Shown piece after piece: positions 32,138 through 44,200 of a DNA stretch of 64,000 bases. Position 1 is the first letter of the stretch. The number at the start of each line of letters is the position of its first letter. Source of the stretch: Gibbula magus (taxonomy: Eukaryota > Mollusca > Gastropoda > Trochida > Trochidae); contig OW388302.1 in assembly GCA_936450465.1 (NCBI GenBank), positions 18,553,569 through 18,617,568 on the forward strand, given 5' to 3'. The position numbers were made by a program, and so were the translations under genes. Below the pieces are notes generated by a model. It worked only from the letters and a program-made list of their open reading frames with translations, was not told where the DNA came from and made no database searches.

Positions 32138-33391
32138 TTAAGGCCAAGATTGTTCAGGGGGATAGCGCTCAGAGCCTGTATGCTAAGAACCTTCAACTTT
32201 AACACCAACTAACCCTGTTATGAATTAACTTGTGTATGCGTATATGTCGGCACAGAATATTGATTCTATTAAAAATAGTTGCTTTGATGCATCATTTCTT
32301 TATGTTTAAATGTGAAGACTAGAAAATGCTTTTTCCTTTCATTGTTGATATAATCTGGAGTTGTTCTTTGAAAATATCTACAAAGAAGTGCATGATAATG
32401 GTAACTGGCACATGCATGCATATTTACTGATAAGCAAGAAGTATATTTGTTTTCTAAAGATTTCTCTATATACAATGGTAAATGTTTATGTGCATGATAT
32501 GTTCTTCTACATGTTGTCTAGAAAAAATATCAAATCTTTTGGAGTCACATGATGAAAGATTTAGAATGAAGTATTGTTTATATTGGTTATTATCAGGCAT
32601 TTAAGGCATAGTCTGAGCTTATGATCCAATGAATCTATTTCCAGGTAGAAATTAAAGCCAGCAAATTGTTAAATCCTGGACAACCAGAACATTTTTGGTG
32701 TATCCTGGTTTGTTTGGTTGCTTACCATTGTTTCTATTTGTCATTTATTTATTTATTTCGTCCAAAAACTCTCCCTATTTACAAAAGCCAGAGAGCAAAC
32801 CTTCCACGTTACCCTGGTGTACTAAAATTGACTTCAGTTGCAATAATATACATGTATTTGGAGGACCAGTGACTCTTGATGTAATCATATTTATGAATAT
32901 AACTCTCATAATTTTTACAACTGAAGTTACTGTTACAAAAAGAAGTTGCAAAATACCTGAAGGCAATAAATACAAATCTGCTATCTTCATTCGTCTTGCA
33001 GTCATAGAATTGAGATGTATCTCTTAATCATAAATAAAGCTGCAGGCAGTTATGAATTCAGATATATGTTTACTATCTCTGAATCTGGGACAAGAATAGA
33101 AATTTAGAATATTATACAAATACAGGCATGGAATGAATTATGAAATAAATAATCTTGCAGGCAATATGTTACCTGAGTTGTCCTGCTGTCATAGAGTAAG
33201 ATATATGTATACTGGAGTTTCTCTTCATCTTGAACCTACACAGTGTGTCGAGAGTAGAAGTTGTTTGTATCAAGTAAGGGTCTGTCTGCCTGCCGTCCGT
33301 CGGTCAGCGAGCTACCACTGGATGGTCAGTCGCTTGATGGATGATCCAGCTGATGATCAAACACTCTTTATATGTTGGTCTACTGCATGGG

Positions 33392-33397
33392 AATAAA
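33392..33397 (+). promoter_or_regulatory. candidate RNF111 poly(A) signal AATAAA
   Basis: AATAAA is followed about 20 nt later by a GT/T-rich stretch (from about 33415). An alternative signal lies at 33033-33038. Confidence 0.35.
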
Positions 33398-34011
33398 ACA
33401 TGGATTTGAAATCATTGTGTTTCTTGTCTTTGTTTGGTTAATCAATAGAAAATACTAAATGAAGCCCGGTTTAATACAATTTTTCGGAAAGGATTGACTC
33501 ATTTGAGTGAATTGGTATGTGACAACTTAGAATGATTAAGATAACTATACCTTTCCCTTCCTACAGAGTTTTCTCAACTCAGTTTTTCCATCCGAACCTC
33601 TGTTGCATTTTTGGCCATTCTTGCAAAATTGCTGATTGCACAACTTTTGCTGCAACCAATCAGGATTTTCTATTTTTAGCAGAGAAAGTATTTGGAACAC
33701 AGTTAAGAATGAAAGTGAGGTAACCTTGGTTGGAAGAAAATGATACGATTCATTCAAATTATAGGCCTAATGAGTTTAGTAATTCTTTTACTACTCACAG
33801 ATTTAAATCATATGCAAAATTGCAAGGACCTTTGAGGTCGCACTGCAATGATTATGACATCAAACGTTAATGATTATGATGTCAATCAACAGAACTCTAA
33901 TGTTATTTCACAATGTGTAATAGCATTATAGATATATTAAACTGATATCTTCAATGAGCAAGTGAGAATGAAAACTATTACACATATTTATACAACACCC
34001 ATCCTCAGTTA

Positions 34012-34325
34012 CTCTCCACTATATCACCCATGGGAATTTTCATCAGAGAAATCTGTACTCAAATTACCCACCCTTGGCTGGCGTGAGCCAATGAAACCGC
34101 TACGCAAACTTTGACCTGCAAGCCAATGACAATTCATATCACTTCGTTGCAAAGCACGCGAGGTCATTTTGTCTGCCATCCGTCACCGGTTATCTCCCTT
34201 GTCCATTTCCGTCTTATCGTATTGAGTATTTTATTTGTTTACTGACTTCGTCACGCCGACCAAGGGCGGGTAATTTTAGTACAGATTTCGCTGACAGAGT
34301 TTCCCATGGGTGATATAGTGGAGAG
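34012..34325. mobile_element. foldback MITE with about 65-bp imperfect inverted repeats
   Basis: The left arm starts CTCTCCACTATATCACCCAT and runs to the ACCCACCCTTGG stretch near 34075. The right arm is its imperfect complement, ending at 34325. The central part is about 180 bp. No coding capacity. Confidence 0.8.
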
Positions 34326-35361
34326 AAACGGAGCATATATAAAACCCTTGGTAAACGAGGATGTACAACACCATGCTGTACGAGAAGCAGCAAACAGAGC
34401 TCTGTGGTTCAACATGTGAAATTGATGTTCAACAGTTGATAGAATACATTTTCAAAAGAAAATGAAACGGGATAAATACCATAAAAAAGGACAGCACTCA
34501 GAAATGCTCAGAAAGTTATGAAGCTGAGGCTTGTAAATGTCTAACACATGAACGGGTCAAAATGTCTGCTGAAGACTTGTGAGAACACGCACCATTCTTC
34601 TCTCCATTCTCAGCTCCATACAAACAAAGCCACATCAAGATGCTATAAAGATTTTGATATTATTATGTGAAAAGTCCAAAGAAAAAGCTACCCTTAAAGT
34701 GAAGTAGCCTGATTGGGTGGAATGTGGGGTATAACATGGTCATTTATACATTGTTAGAAAATTGTGTCAAGGAGATTAAAATACATGAGAATATACAATG
34801 AGAATTAAAAAAAACTAGTTAAACCCAAAATTCCACCCTGAACTGTTGTATATCATCACAATTAAATAAGTTGTGAACAAAAAAAACTTGTTTTCTTGTG
34901 TATTCCACTTCTAGTTCAGAGCCTAAATTATACCCCTGCTACGAAGTAGTCGGGGGTATATAGCGGTCAGCATGTCCGTCCGGTTTTTGTTCCGCTCATA
35001 ATTCTGAAACCAGTTGCTCAAATTTTACGAAACTTGATATGTACAATCACCATGATGTGTACATCTGCCTTTTGTATGTTTCATACCCTCATTTGCATAA
35101 TTTATGCAAATTTTCTCCGTTTTTCAACTCTGCCATTCACAGTTTTTGTTTCACTTATTACTAATTGTTCAAATGTCTTGTACCTTGATACATATAATCA
35201 TCATGATGTGTACATCTGCCTTTTGTATGTTTCATACCCTCATTTGCATAATTTATGCAAATTTTCTCCGTTTTCGACTTCACCATTCACACTTATTGTT
35301 CCACTCATAATCAGACACTAATTGTTCAAATGTTACAAAACCACTGATGTGGGTTAGGTCT

Positions 35362-36641
35362 CATACTGCCTACAGTCCCAATCTGCCTACATCCCACTCT
35401 GCCTACAAAAAATAGTGTAGGCAGTTTGGGAAATGATTTTTTACCCATAGCATAATGGAACAACCCATTTTCCAGTTACTAACATCACGACAGAGTCACA
35501 CTCATACAGAAACAGTTAACCTGTTTGTTTAGTATTACAAATATTCAAGTCAGAGTACCTAAATTCTTGCATTTACTAACCGTTTTACTAATAGCTTCAT
35601 GTAGTTATACAATTATACAGAAACAGCTAACATGTTTATTGAGCATAACACATAGTCATGTCAGAGAAGGATTAACTGATGTTAGATATGATATGATCTG
35701 AATTGATTTCAAAACAATTCCCAATATTACTACTTCTTCTACTTCAAGCTGGACTTCATTGTAGCATTAAGAGTTTCATTCCATTTTCCCAGCCATTTAT
35801 ATTTCAGGTCCAATAATTCAGAGTTGCCTATATTAAGAATGACATGCCACCATCGAATCAAAGACAAATACTGCCACCGGACAAAGTCGCTCTATGATAT
35901 GATGGACATTTAAGTATGAAATGAAATTCATCTTCGATATTGTCTTTACACATTTACGATTTGCATAATCTAAATGTTGGTATCTGCCGGTTTCTACCGC
36001 TAAGTTATGGCAGCTAAGTCTAAATTTAGTTAAATACTTCCTATATAAAAGTGGAAAAGATTTACATAAATAATACTGAAGCGAAGAGTTATTTATAATA
36101 TTTTTTATAAAGAACATGTTTCGGCGAGCTGGACATCTGACTAAAAATAACCTGAATAGCCTGATCATAAATATTTTTGTCTGATAACTGAGAGATAATA
36201 ATGCCGCAACCATATTTCACTCAACCGAATGTTTGACAGAATACATTTGACCTGATATGCCCAATTCATAACACCACACGTCTCCACCTCCTCATACAAA
36301 TTATCGTAACAACCGCGTAAGGTAATGTTATCAGACACAAGAAGCGGACACTTGATCAAATGCAAAGTAATTGACAAACAATTGAAAAACATGTGTGACA
36401 TTGAAAGCATAACCATGCAAAGATTGAGATATACTCTGTATGTGTCATAGTTTTGTACCTCTGTTATTAAATGTTACCCCATGAGCTAGTGCAGACGAAA
36501 TACAGATATCTGGAACCGATAATTTGGTTTAGTTCATTTATTTAGAGGTAGAACAGGTCAGCATATTACCCTAACTTCCTGATCACTGGACCTTAACATG
36601 TTGTTATAAGCTGTAGGCAGATTGGGACTGTAGGCAGTATG
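35362..36641. mobile_element. element with 29-bp terminal inverted repeats, inserted in a tandem repeat
   Basis: The left end at 35362 starts CATACTGCCTACAGTCCC and its exact 29-bp complement ends at 36641. A partial third copy (CTGCCTAC) lies next to the left end. The interior carries a decayed LINE C-terminus on the - strand. No clear target duplication was found. Confidence 0.75.
35833..36416 (-). pseudogene. decayed LINE reverse transcriptase C-terminal region
   Basis: On the - strand, pieces in shifting frames read WAYQVKCILSNIRLSEIW, then LTKFRLSCHNLAVETGRY, then (another frame) CKDNIEDEFHFILKCPSYHR. This order (helical region, basic KFR..GR, IEDEFHF..CP) is typical of the C-terminus of some non-LTR retrotransposon proteins. 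Several stops and frameshifts are present. Confidence 0.6.
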
Positions 36642-36830
36642 GGATGCAAATTTTCTCCGTTTTCGACTTAACCATTCACACTTATTGTTCCACTCATAAT
36701 CAGACACTAATTGTTCAAATGTTACAAAACCACTGATGTGTACATCTGTCATTTTTATATTTCATACCCTCATTTGCATATTTGTATGTTTCATACCCTC
36801 ATATGCATATTTAATGCCATTTTTCAAATT

Positions 36831-38197
36831 TTTCAACTTTAATTTTACTTCTAAAATATGCTTACAAGTGTAATACTTACTCTGCTTTAATAATACTTAT
36901 ATATAATGATCTGTTCATACAAACGTTTAAACATTGATGCCCTTTTCAAACATTTCTCTTTGACCAAGGGCGTATATTGACCAATGTTAAAAGCGGGGGT
37001 ATGAGTGATCTTAGTCTGTCATCCAGACCCTAGAGCAAAATATTCAATTGACGACCAACCCAGTCTAGAAAATTATACCAAGTCTAGATTACTCAGCTCT
37101 AGGAAATTAAGGCATCTTTAGGGCTCCATTTTATATATATATTTAAATTGTTTGTAAAATGGTGTTTTCGTGACAAAAAAATATTTCTGAGACTATATGT
37201 TAGTCTAGAGTGATCTGTGCTCACTAATTCTCTTGTACGCTCTTCATGTACGTAGCTGTCTTTTAACAGAATTACAAAAGGCATTTCCCATTAAATATAG
37301 TATATATATAGATAACAAAATGTACAAACTATACAAATGTGTATCAATTTCTAAAGTAAAATATGTCAAGCTGGAAGCGGTCTTTTCGTAGGTGAAACCA
37401 GTTCGTAGGAGTGACCTTTTCGTAGGTGAAACCGGTTCGTAGAAGGTCTTTTCGTAGGAGGATTATTTTTTTAAATATATTATGTTTTAGGATATTACTA
37501 AGTGTTTGTTTGTAATTGTTTTACTTTATTTTGTATAAATAGTGTCTTTTCACATTAAATTGTGTCTGTTTAGTCAGTACAGCAAATGGCAACATGGCGA
37601 CCACGAATCACAAAGTCGGTGTTGCCATTCGTCGCAGTTGTCGCACTGGATCGCATGTAACATTGTTGCCTTGGTCGAACATCTTTCTTACATACAACGA
37701 ATAGAGCCATGGTTGAAAAAGTGACTTACTGTTGTATTTTGCCGGTTTATATATCATAAGTGTTTGTATAGTTCGTGGATTAAAATAAATGAGTGTTCTC
37801 AGTTGAGGAAAGTTGTATTTGTATGTAGTGAGATGTTTTTATTGTTGTAATGAGATGTTTTGATTGTACATTGCATTGTCGGCGACTTACCCGTTTCATC
37901 TTCAGCGGCACCAGCTAATCTTCTAGTAGTTGCTGATTAGTCAGACTTACCAGATTACTTTATTAAAAACAACATCACAAAACAAATAATATGTATTTAA
38001 TACCAATCATGTTTAAATAAACCTCATCTCCCGCGGCGTATGTTAGGGATTCACTCGCTATTTAATACAATATAAATTGTTAAATTGAATAAAGATTATA
38101 CCCTGTCAAGCCCCCCTCCAAACATTTCAACTGTGGTCAACACAATGAGAAACAAGATCGCAGTTATCTCCCCTGGACCCGGCGAGCACCTGTCAAC
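36831..38197. other. upstream region of CARNMT1
   Basis: AT-rich. At 37380-37465 a ttttcgtaggtgaaaccggt-type word repeats two to three times; a weaker inverted copy lies at 38790-38845. No TATA box in a clear position was seen before the CARNMT1 ATG. Confidence 0.35.
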
Positions 38198-38280
38198 ATG
38201 GCCGCTATTGAGAATGGCGATGATGATGCTTTGGAAAATGAACACTTTCTGAGGATAGTCAACGCTTTCAGATTCTACAG
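38198..38280 (+). CDS. CARNMT1: CARNMT1 coding exon 1
   Basis: It encodes [20 protein letters not shown] and then VNAFRFY, with a split Arg codon AG|G; donor CTACAG|gtgaac. The ATG is preceded by tgtcaac. A segment with inverted repeats lies on both sides (see findings). Confidence 0.9.
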
Positions 38281-41200
38281 GTGAACTTTTGAGATGCCGA
38301 GGAAATACTTCTTTGATGTCATGTGTGAAAACAAGTTGATAAATTACCGGTAGTCGATGCTAATACAGTTAACCTAATTGTTGCCTTTTAGTTTTAATCA
38401 CTTTAAAGGGAATGTTCTATCAGCGATTTATCGGCATTTCGTGAAATGAAAACATGCTATATTTAACCCAATTTAAAATGTTTGTAATAAGAAAACATAT
38501 TCACTAATAGAATATTCACATAGTAACATATAACGTATCATAAAACTAATAAACAATATGCTATTAAGCCGTAGCAAAATTTCCCCCACTCGCAGCGGCG
38601 ATGAAAGGCTTCAATTCTCATTGTTTTTATTTTTAAACAAATGTGCGCTTGTCTTTATCAAGTTTTAAAATGTAAAGTCATCAAGTTATTAACTTCATAA
38701 ATATCTTTCAATTTGACTATATTCTCTTGAATTTTGTTTCCACAAAATATACCCTGATAGAACGCTCCTTTTAAATGTATTCTTACACGTCTCTACGAAA
38801 CTAGTATCTACGAACCTGTTTCCTCTACGAAACCACTGGTTCCCATATGTGTAAACGCGGATATCCTCTCGAATTTCGTTTCCACAAAAAATACCCCGAT
38901 AGAACCCTCCTTTTAATCAGGCTATTTTAGATTTAGTTTTACTGTTTGTTTTAACAGTTACACTTATATTTAGCGATAATTTTCCTTTTGATAGCGATAT
39001 CAAGACAAAATGCTGATCATAATAACATCTTGATCTTGGTTCATGTGAACTTGCCAAGTGGAAGTGAAACAAACCAAAATGGAAACACGAAAATATTAAC
39101 TGCAGATTTAAGATAAGATATGAAATAATTCTTTAGTGCCTGCTAGGGAATTAGTTTAAAATCTGACTGAGAATAAATAAAAATCTTACATCTTCATTTA
39201 TAATACATAGCAACAAGATGAAGGAGTACTGCAATTTACCTGGCGCTATACTATAGTAATTATCAACTGCAATGCACTACCAACCCCTACGCAGTCGCTA
39301 GGTCCAGAGGCTCTATTTCGCACACATATTCTAATTATGCTTTATTGATTAGAATCACTTGCAAGAATTGTTTCGACAAGTGCCAATAGTGAAATGTTTA
39401 CCTAGAATTGTAAAACAGAATAGAATTTCATGAAATGTTTAAAAACATCATCAATTAGCATTTTCTCTGGATTTTAAACAACTGTCACATCAAAATAAAA
39501 ACATCAGATTTCCACCCAGTTTTAACCATAGCCGTCTTCTGTTAGTATGTGGCTCACTGTGTGAGGTAGAGCATTTGGGTGACAGAGGTTTTCGGTCTAC
39601 CCTTACGCTAGACAAACTAACCCTAAAAGATCATTGAAAGGGATCCAAGGTTAAAAAAGATAGTCAATAGAGACCAGAGGGCCAAAGAAAACAGTCTAAC
39701 TGTAATCCAAGGGCTAATAGATAGTAAACAAATTAAAGAGATCAATGTACACCCGGTTAAATGCAGTCTATCCAAAGATGAAATAAAATGTACTAAGAAC
39801 ATTAACAATTATTTAATATTTGACACCAAAGACATTTTATAACAATTGCATTATACCAACAACTTGAGGGTAACAGTTCAAAACAGTCATGTAATACATG
39901 TGACCGGTCACTGGTAATTTTTGAAGCATTTTGAGCCTGCTCTTCATGAAGTTCTCTAATGTCTTTAAGACTAGGTTTGGAATTTTTTCTCCTTGTTTAA
40001 CTTTCCTGTTTAATTTTAAACTCAAATAAAAAAATTACGATTAGTATAATTATGGTCTAACTGAAAACTCCAAACTGGTATCAGAAATGAGGAAATGGAA
40101 ACGGTTTACAAAATGATATTGTATACATGTCATGAATCCAAATATATACAATTAAACCATGTACATATTAAGTGCAAAATTATATAAGATTCAACCATAA
40201 TTATTACTTAATAGTATATTGTTTTCATTCTCATAATGATCTGCATTTAATGAACACGTTACAGCAAGGTTTCACTATCAGATTTACATTTCTATTGTAA
40301 TAATAAATTCAATTATATTATGCTGTAAATCCTTGAATAATCGCCCGGCGATTATTAATTTCGAACATCGATTTGACCTGGCGATTATTCAAGACAGGCG
40401 ATTATTTTTTTTCGAAGCCATAATACATACGTGAAATTAAAAAAAATCATACCAAAAGCATCTTTGCAGTTCGTGTTAATTATGAATATTGTAAAGGAAG
40501 TTCATGTCATGAGGTTAAACTTTACATAAAAATGCTTGTGTCTGAATTATTTTTGAAAAAAGGAGTTTTTTTACATTTGCTTAATTTAACCCGGCAATTA
40601 TTCAAGACAGGTGATCATTTATTTCAAAGAGGGCTTAAACCCAGCGATTATTCAAGGCAGGCGATTAATCAAGGATTTATGGTACATTTTAACGCCCAAT
40701 AAATAATAGACTGTCCTATAAAATTATTTTTCTTAATCAGATTTATCCCTTGTTTTTCATAAAATACTCAGCAAGGAAAACATGTACTGATCATACCGTG
40801 CTTTTGAAGTTGAACAAAATTATCCCTTCCTTTTCAGGACGCACTCACTCGGCAGAGTTGATACTTCGGAGAAATATTACAAAGAACTGCCCGAACGTCA
40901 CAGGGCTCTGTTGCCAAAGTTCCAGTCAAACTTGGATCAGATTCGAACTTGTATACAACACAACTATGAAATCATCAAACTCATACTTAAAGATACTGAG
41001 AACATGTTTGAGAATAAAGATCACACTTTGAAAAACGTGAGCATGTGGTTTTCAATGTCAATTTAATTTCAATTTAGTTCCTACTATTCTGTTTGTAAAG
41101 GTGATTAATTATTGTATAATTCAGAGGGAGATACGTGGTTCTATCCGTATTAACCCTCTATCAGGCTACAGTATTTATAGTATAGTATAGTATATTTAGT

Positions 41201-44200
41201 ATATTTATAATGCGCACATATCCATGCACAATGCATGCTCAAGGTGCTACACAATTATTACCCTGAAGGAATCATACTTTCGGTGCTGCCCATGAAGCGC
41301 TCTGCGCGACCGATTAGGTCCATACGTTCCCATGTCCATTTATAATCTTTATCGTCACTCTACTGAGTGGTGAAAAATGATGAGACAGTTTAACATCAAT
41401 GATACATCATCATATTGACAGTTTGCAAAGGTTGTTAATTTACCTTTGAAAATTTTCAACATCAACAAATATCGGTTTAATGAATAAAATATCTGATATC
41501 CGCTATTTGTTTTAGATTGAACTTAGTAATAGGTTTTAGGATAACATTCTTTAGGAGTAGTTTTTGTGTGCTTTCATTAATAATAACATCAATATTGGCC
41601 TGGGTTCGTTGAAATATGACAGAAGTCCTGTTACTATTGGCCCTCATTTAACTCCGTTGTTGAATGAGCTTAGCCTTCCAGTCGAAGGGTTGACAACTTT
41701 CAAGCTTATTTTACCCATTGGGTAAGCACTACAACTCTTGTTATTATCTGATAAGATTTATTTGTTGCAGGGAGAGAATGAAGTCCGACAGATTCCGCCA
41801 ACCACATTTGATATGGATAAGGTGAAGACGACCCTGAAACAGTTTGTACGAGACTGGAGTGAAGACGGACAGATAGAACGAGACCTTTGTTATAAACCAG
41901 TCATAGAGGAAATACAGAAGAGATTTCCAGCTAGCCAGTGGTGACGTTACAACATCATTTCAGATAGAGAATATTATTGCTGGGTTGCATGAAACTCTAA
42001 AGGGTCCTTAAAGGTACATCCATTGTGTTGTTGGGGGTCAAATATGCCAAATGTTATAAATGGTCTTACTTTATCAAGAAGTACCAACTATTACCGAAAA
42101 CTACCATTTTGATGATACTCGACTTAGTAATTGACGATATGAAGGTAAAAGTGTCGATTTCTCATCGAAAACCGGACAATGCACCGCGTGTGGCGCGCGC
42201 CAATGAGTCAAACGTAATTTTGGAATCTTATTTAAACCAGATAAAATAAAACATTTGGGTTGATAATGTTTAATAGGTCATATAACTACTGTACGTGTCA
42301 ATAGGACATGCACTTTCGGTTTCTGCACATGCATAATGATGTTACTCGATTGTAATTGGAAACTAGTAATTATGATATATTTGGCGATTGAGGATGAATA
42401 TGCAAGCTTAGTGAATTTGTTTGTATTGTAAACAGCACATATGGTATTTTATGAAACACAATAGATGCACCTTTAAAGGCACTGAAGCACATGTTCTGCA
42501 TTTTCTATGTGTTCAAACTGTCGATTTATAATACATTTATGCAGTGTATCTTTACTTTAGAGGGTAAACAGCCCATTAAAGACTCAATTATCCATAGAAA
42601 TGGTGTCATGTCTCTATTCACAGGGGTCGATTTCGCCTTTTAAAAACTGCACCAGTGCAGGTGAAAATTGTTGAGTGCAGCCTATTTTGTATCTCAGGTA
42701 GCACCCTGTGCAGGTTACTTTTTTCTGATAAAAAGTCTTTCTCAAAATTACCTTTTATAATGTGAAAGTTTACAAAGCCATTGCCGATTTTAATCAGTTT
42801 TACATGATTTTGACAAGCGTGTATCTGTTCAGGCGTGGGAAATCAGAATGAAACAGTCCACATTAACAACTTTTTTTCTCTCCAAAGATACTCCTTCAAC
42901 TATAGAAAAAATATTCTTTCTGCGATTCTTGGAAAGCGGGTAAAGAATAGCTATCATATTGTGAGACTGATAGGTCGATGTTTTGAACTTAATGCTTTCC
43001 ATTAAGGTTGCTCTTCAATGTGACTTCAGGAAATTAAAAGTCACGAAAATAGTGAATTATATAAATGCTGTGTACACTCTGAATTAGCCACTATAATATA
43101 TGCAGTACATCCAAACTTCCCCTAGAACAGGCCGTCATGAAGATTGAATGTAAAAATACACACACATTAATGATATTATTTAAAGTACCATATTTAATTG
43201 CAAATAAATCTAAATAACTCCTCCATGTACTTGATTTTTGTTTTTTTGTTATTTTGAAAGTTATTACACATTCAAACTATGGTGCAGCTAATATATGTTT
43301 AGTGCAACCCAGTTAATCATTTAGGTTGCACAAGGTGCAATCTATTTTAAAAAATAAAATCGACCCCTGATTCATCATCATCTTCTTGGTCAACTTACAG
43401 CAATGCATCGTCAGTCTACATCCTGGTACCGGGCGCCGGGATGGGTAGGCTAGCATTCGAACTGGCCAATCAGGGATACAGTTGCCAAGGCAATGAATGG
43501 AGCCTCTTCATGCTGTTTGCTTCCAATTTTGTGCTGAACAAGTGAGAATACGAAAATATGTTTCCATTTCCATCACATTTCACTGGAGAATAAATACCTT
43601 AGTCAGACCAATATCTTAATTGGAGTTAAAATTTTCCCGATTTCAGATCTTTAGAATTGTTGTTCCTATATCTGCTAAATTGTGCTAAATTATTCCTAAA
43701 CAGCTGAATTGCAGGAAACGCACTTTATGAACAAAAGAAATATTTGTCGTCTCAGGCCAGGGTTGAAACTATGTTATCAGCTAAAGGATTAAGGAGCCTG
43801 TAATATGAGAGGCGTTCAATAAATATTTCCCCTGATAGACTTCTATTTTACTGAAAGAAACAAAACTTGGTAAAGTTATTAGTCTTTCTCTACATAGGCA
43901 CCACACAGTGTGACGCATTTCTCCAATCGCTTGATGCAGCCTTCTAGGCCTTTCTTGTAAAAGGCATCAGATCTTGTAAAAAGCCAGGATTTGACATCAT
44001 AAATGAGGGTTTCATCATCAGGGAAATGAGTGCCTTTCAAAAATGACTTCATTTTTGGGAAGAGGAAGAAATCAGATGATGCAAGGTCAGGAGAATACGG
44101 TGGGCGCAATTTTTGCAGCAAACTAGCGTATTATGCCCCAGTAATTGTTGCACCCCTTTCCAAAATATCCATCATGATTACACCATGCTGATCCCAGAAT

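Larger units (their letters stand above)
27485..33420 (+). other. probable RNF111 3'UTR, about 5.9 kb
   Basis: No convincing coding region follows the RNF111 stop. The stretch is AT-rich, with T-rich runs and candidate poly(A) signals at 31133, 33033 and 33392. The last is the best candidate because a GT-rich stretch follows it. Two TTAA-flanked MITE copies lie inside. The true end cannot be set from sequence alone. Confidence 0.4.
34925..36830 (+). repeat. diverged tandem units of about 185 bp around an inserted element
   Basis: Shared blocks are catgatgtgtacatctgcct, tttgtatgtttcataccctc, atttgcataatttatgcaaa, ttttctccgtttt and cttattgttccactcataat. They occur at about 35040-35200, 35200-35350 and, after the insertion, 36645-36830. 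The first unit follows a region starting tacccctgctacgaagtagt. Confidence 0.7.
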
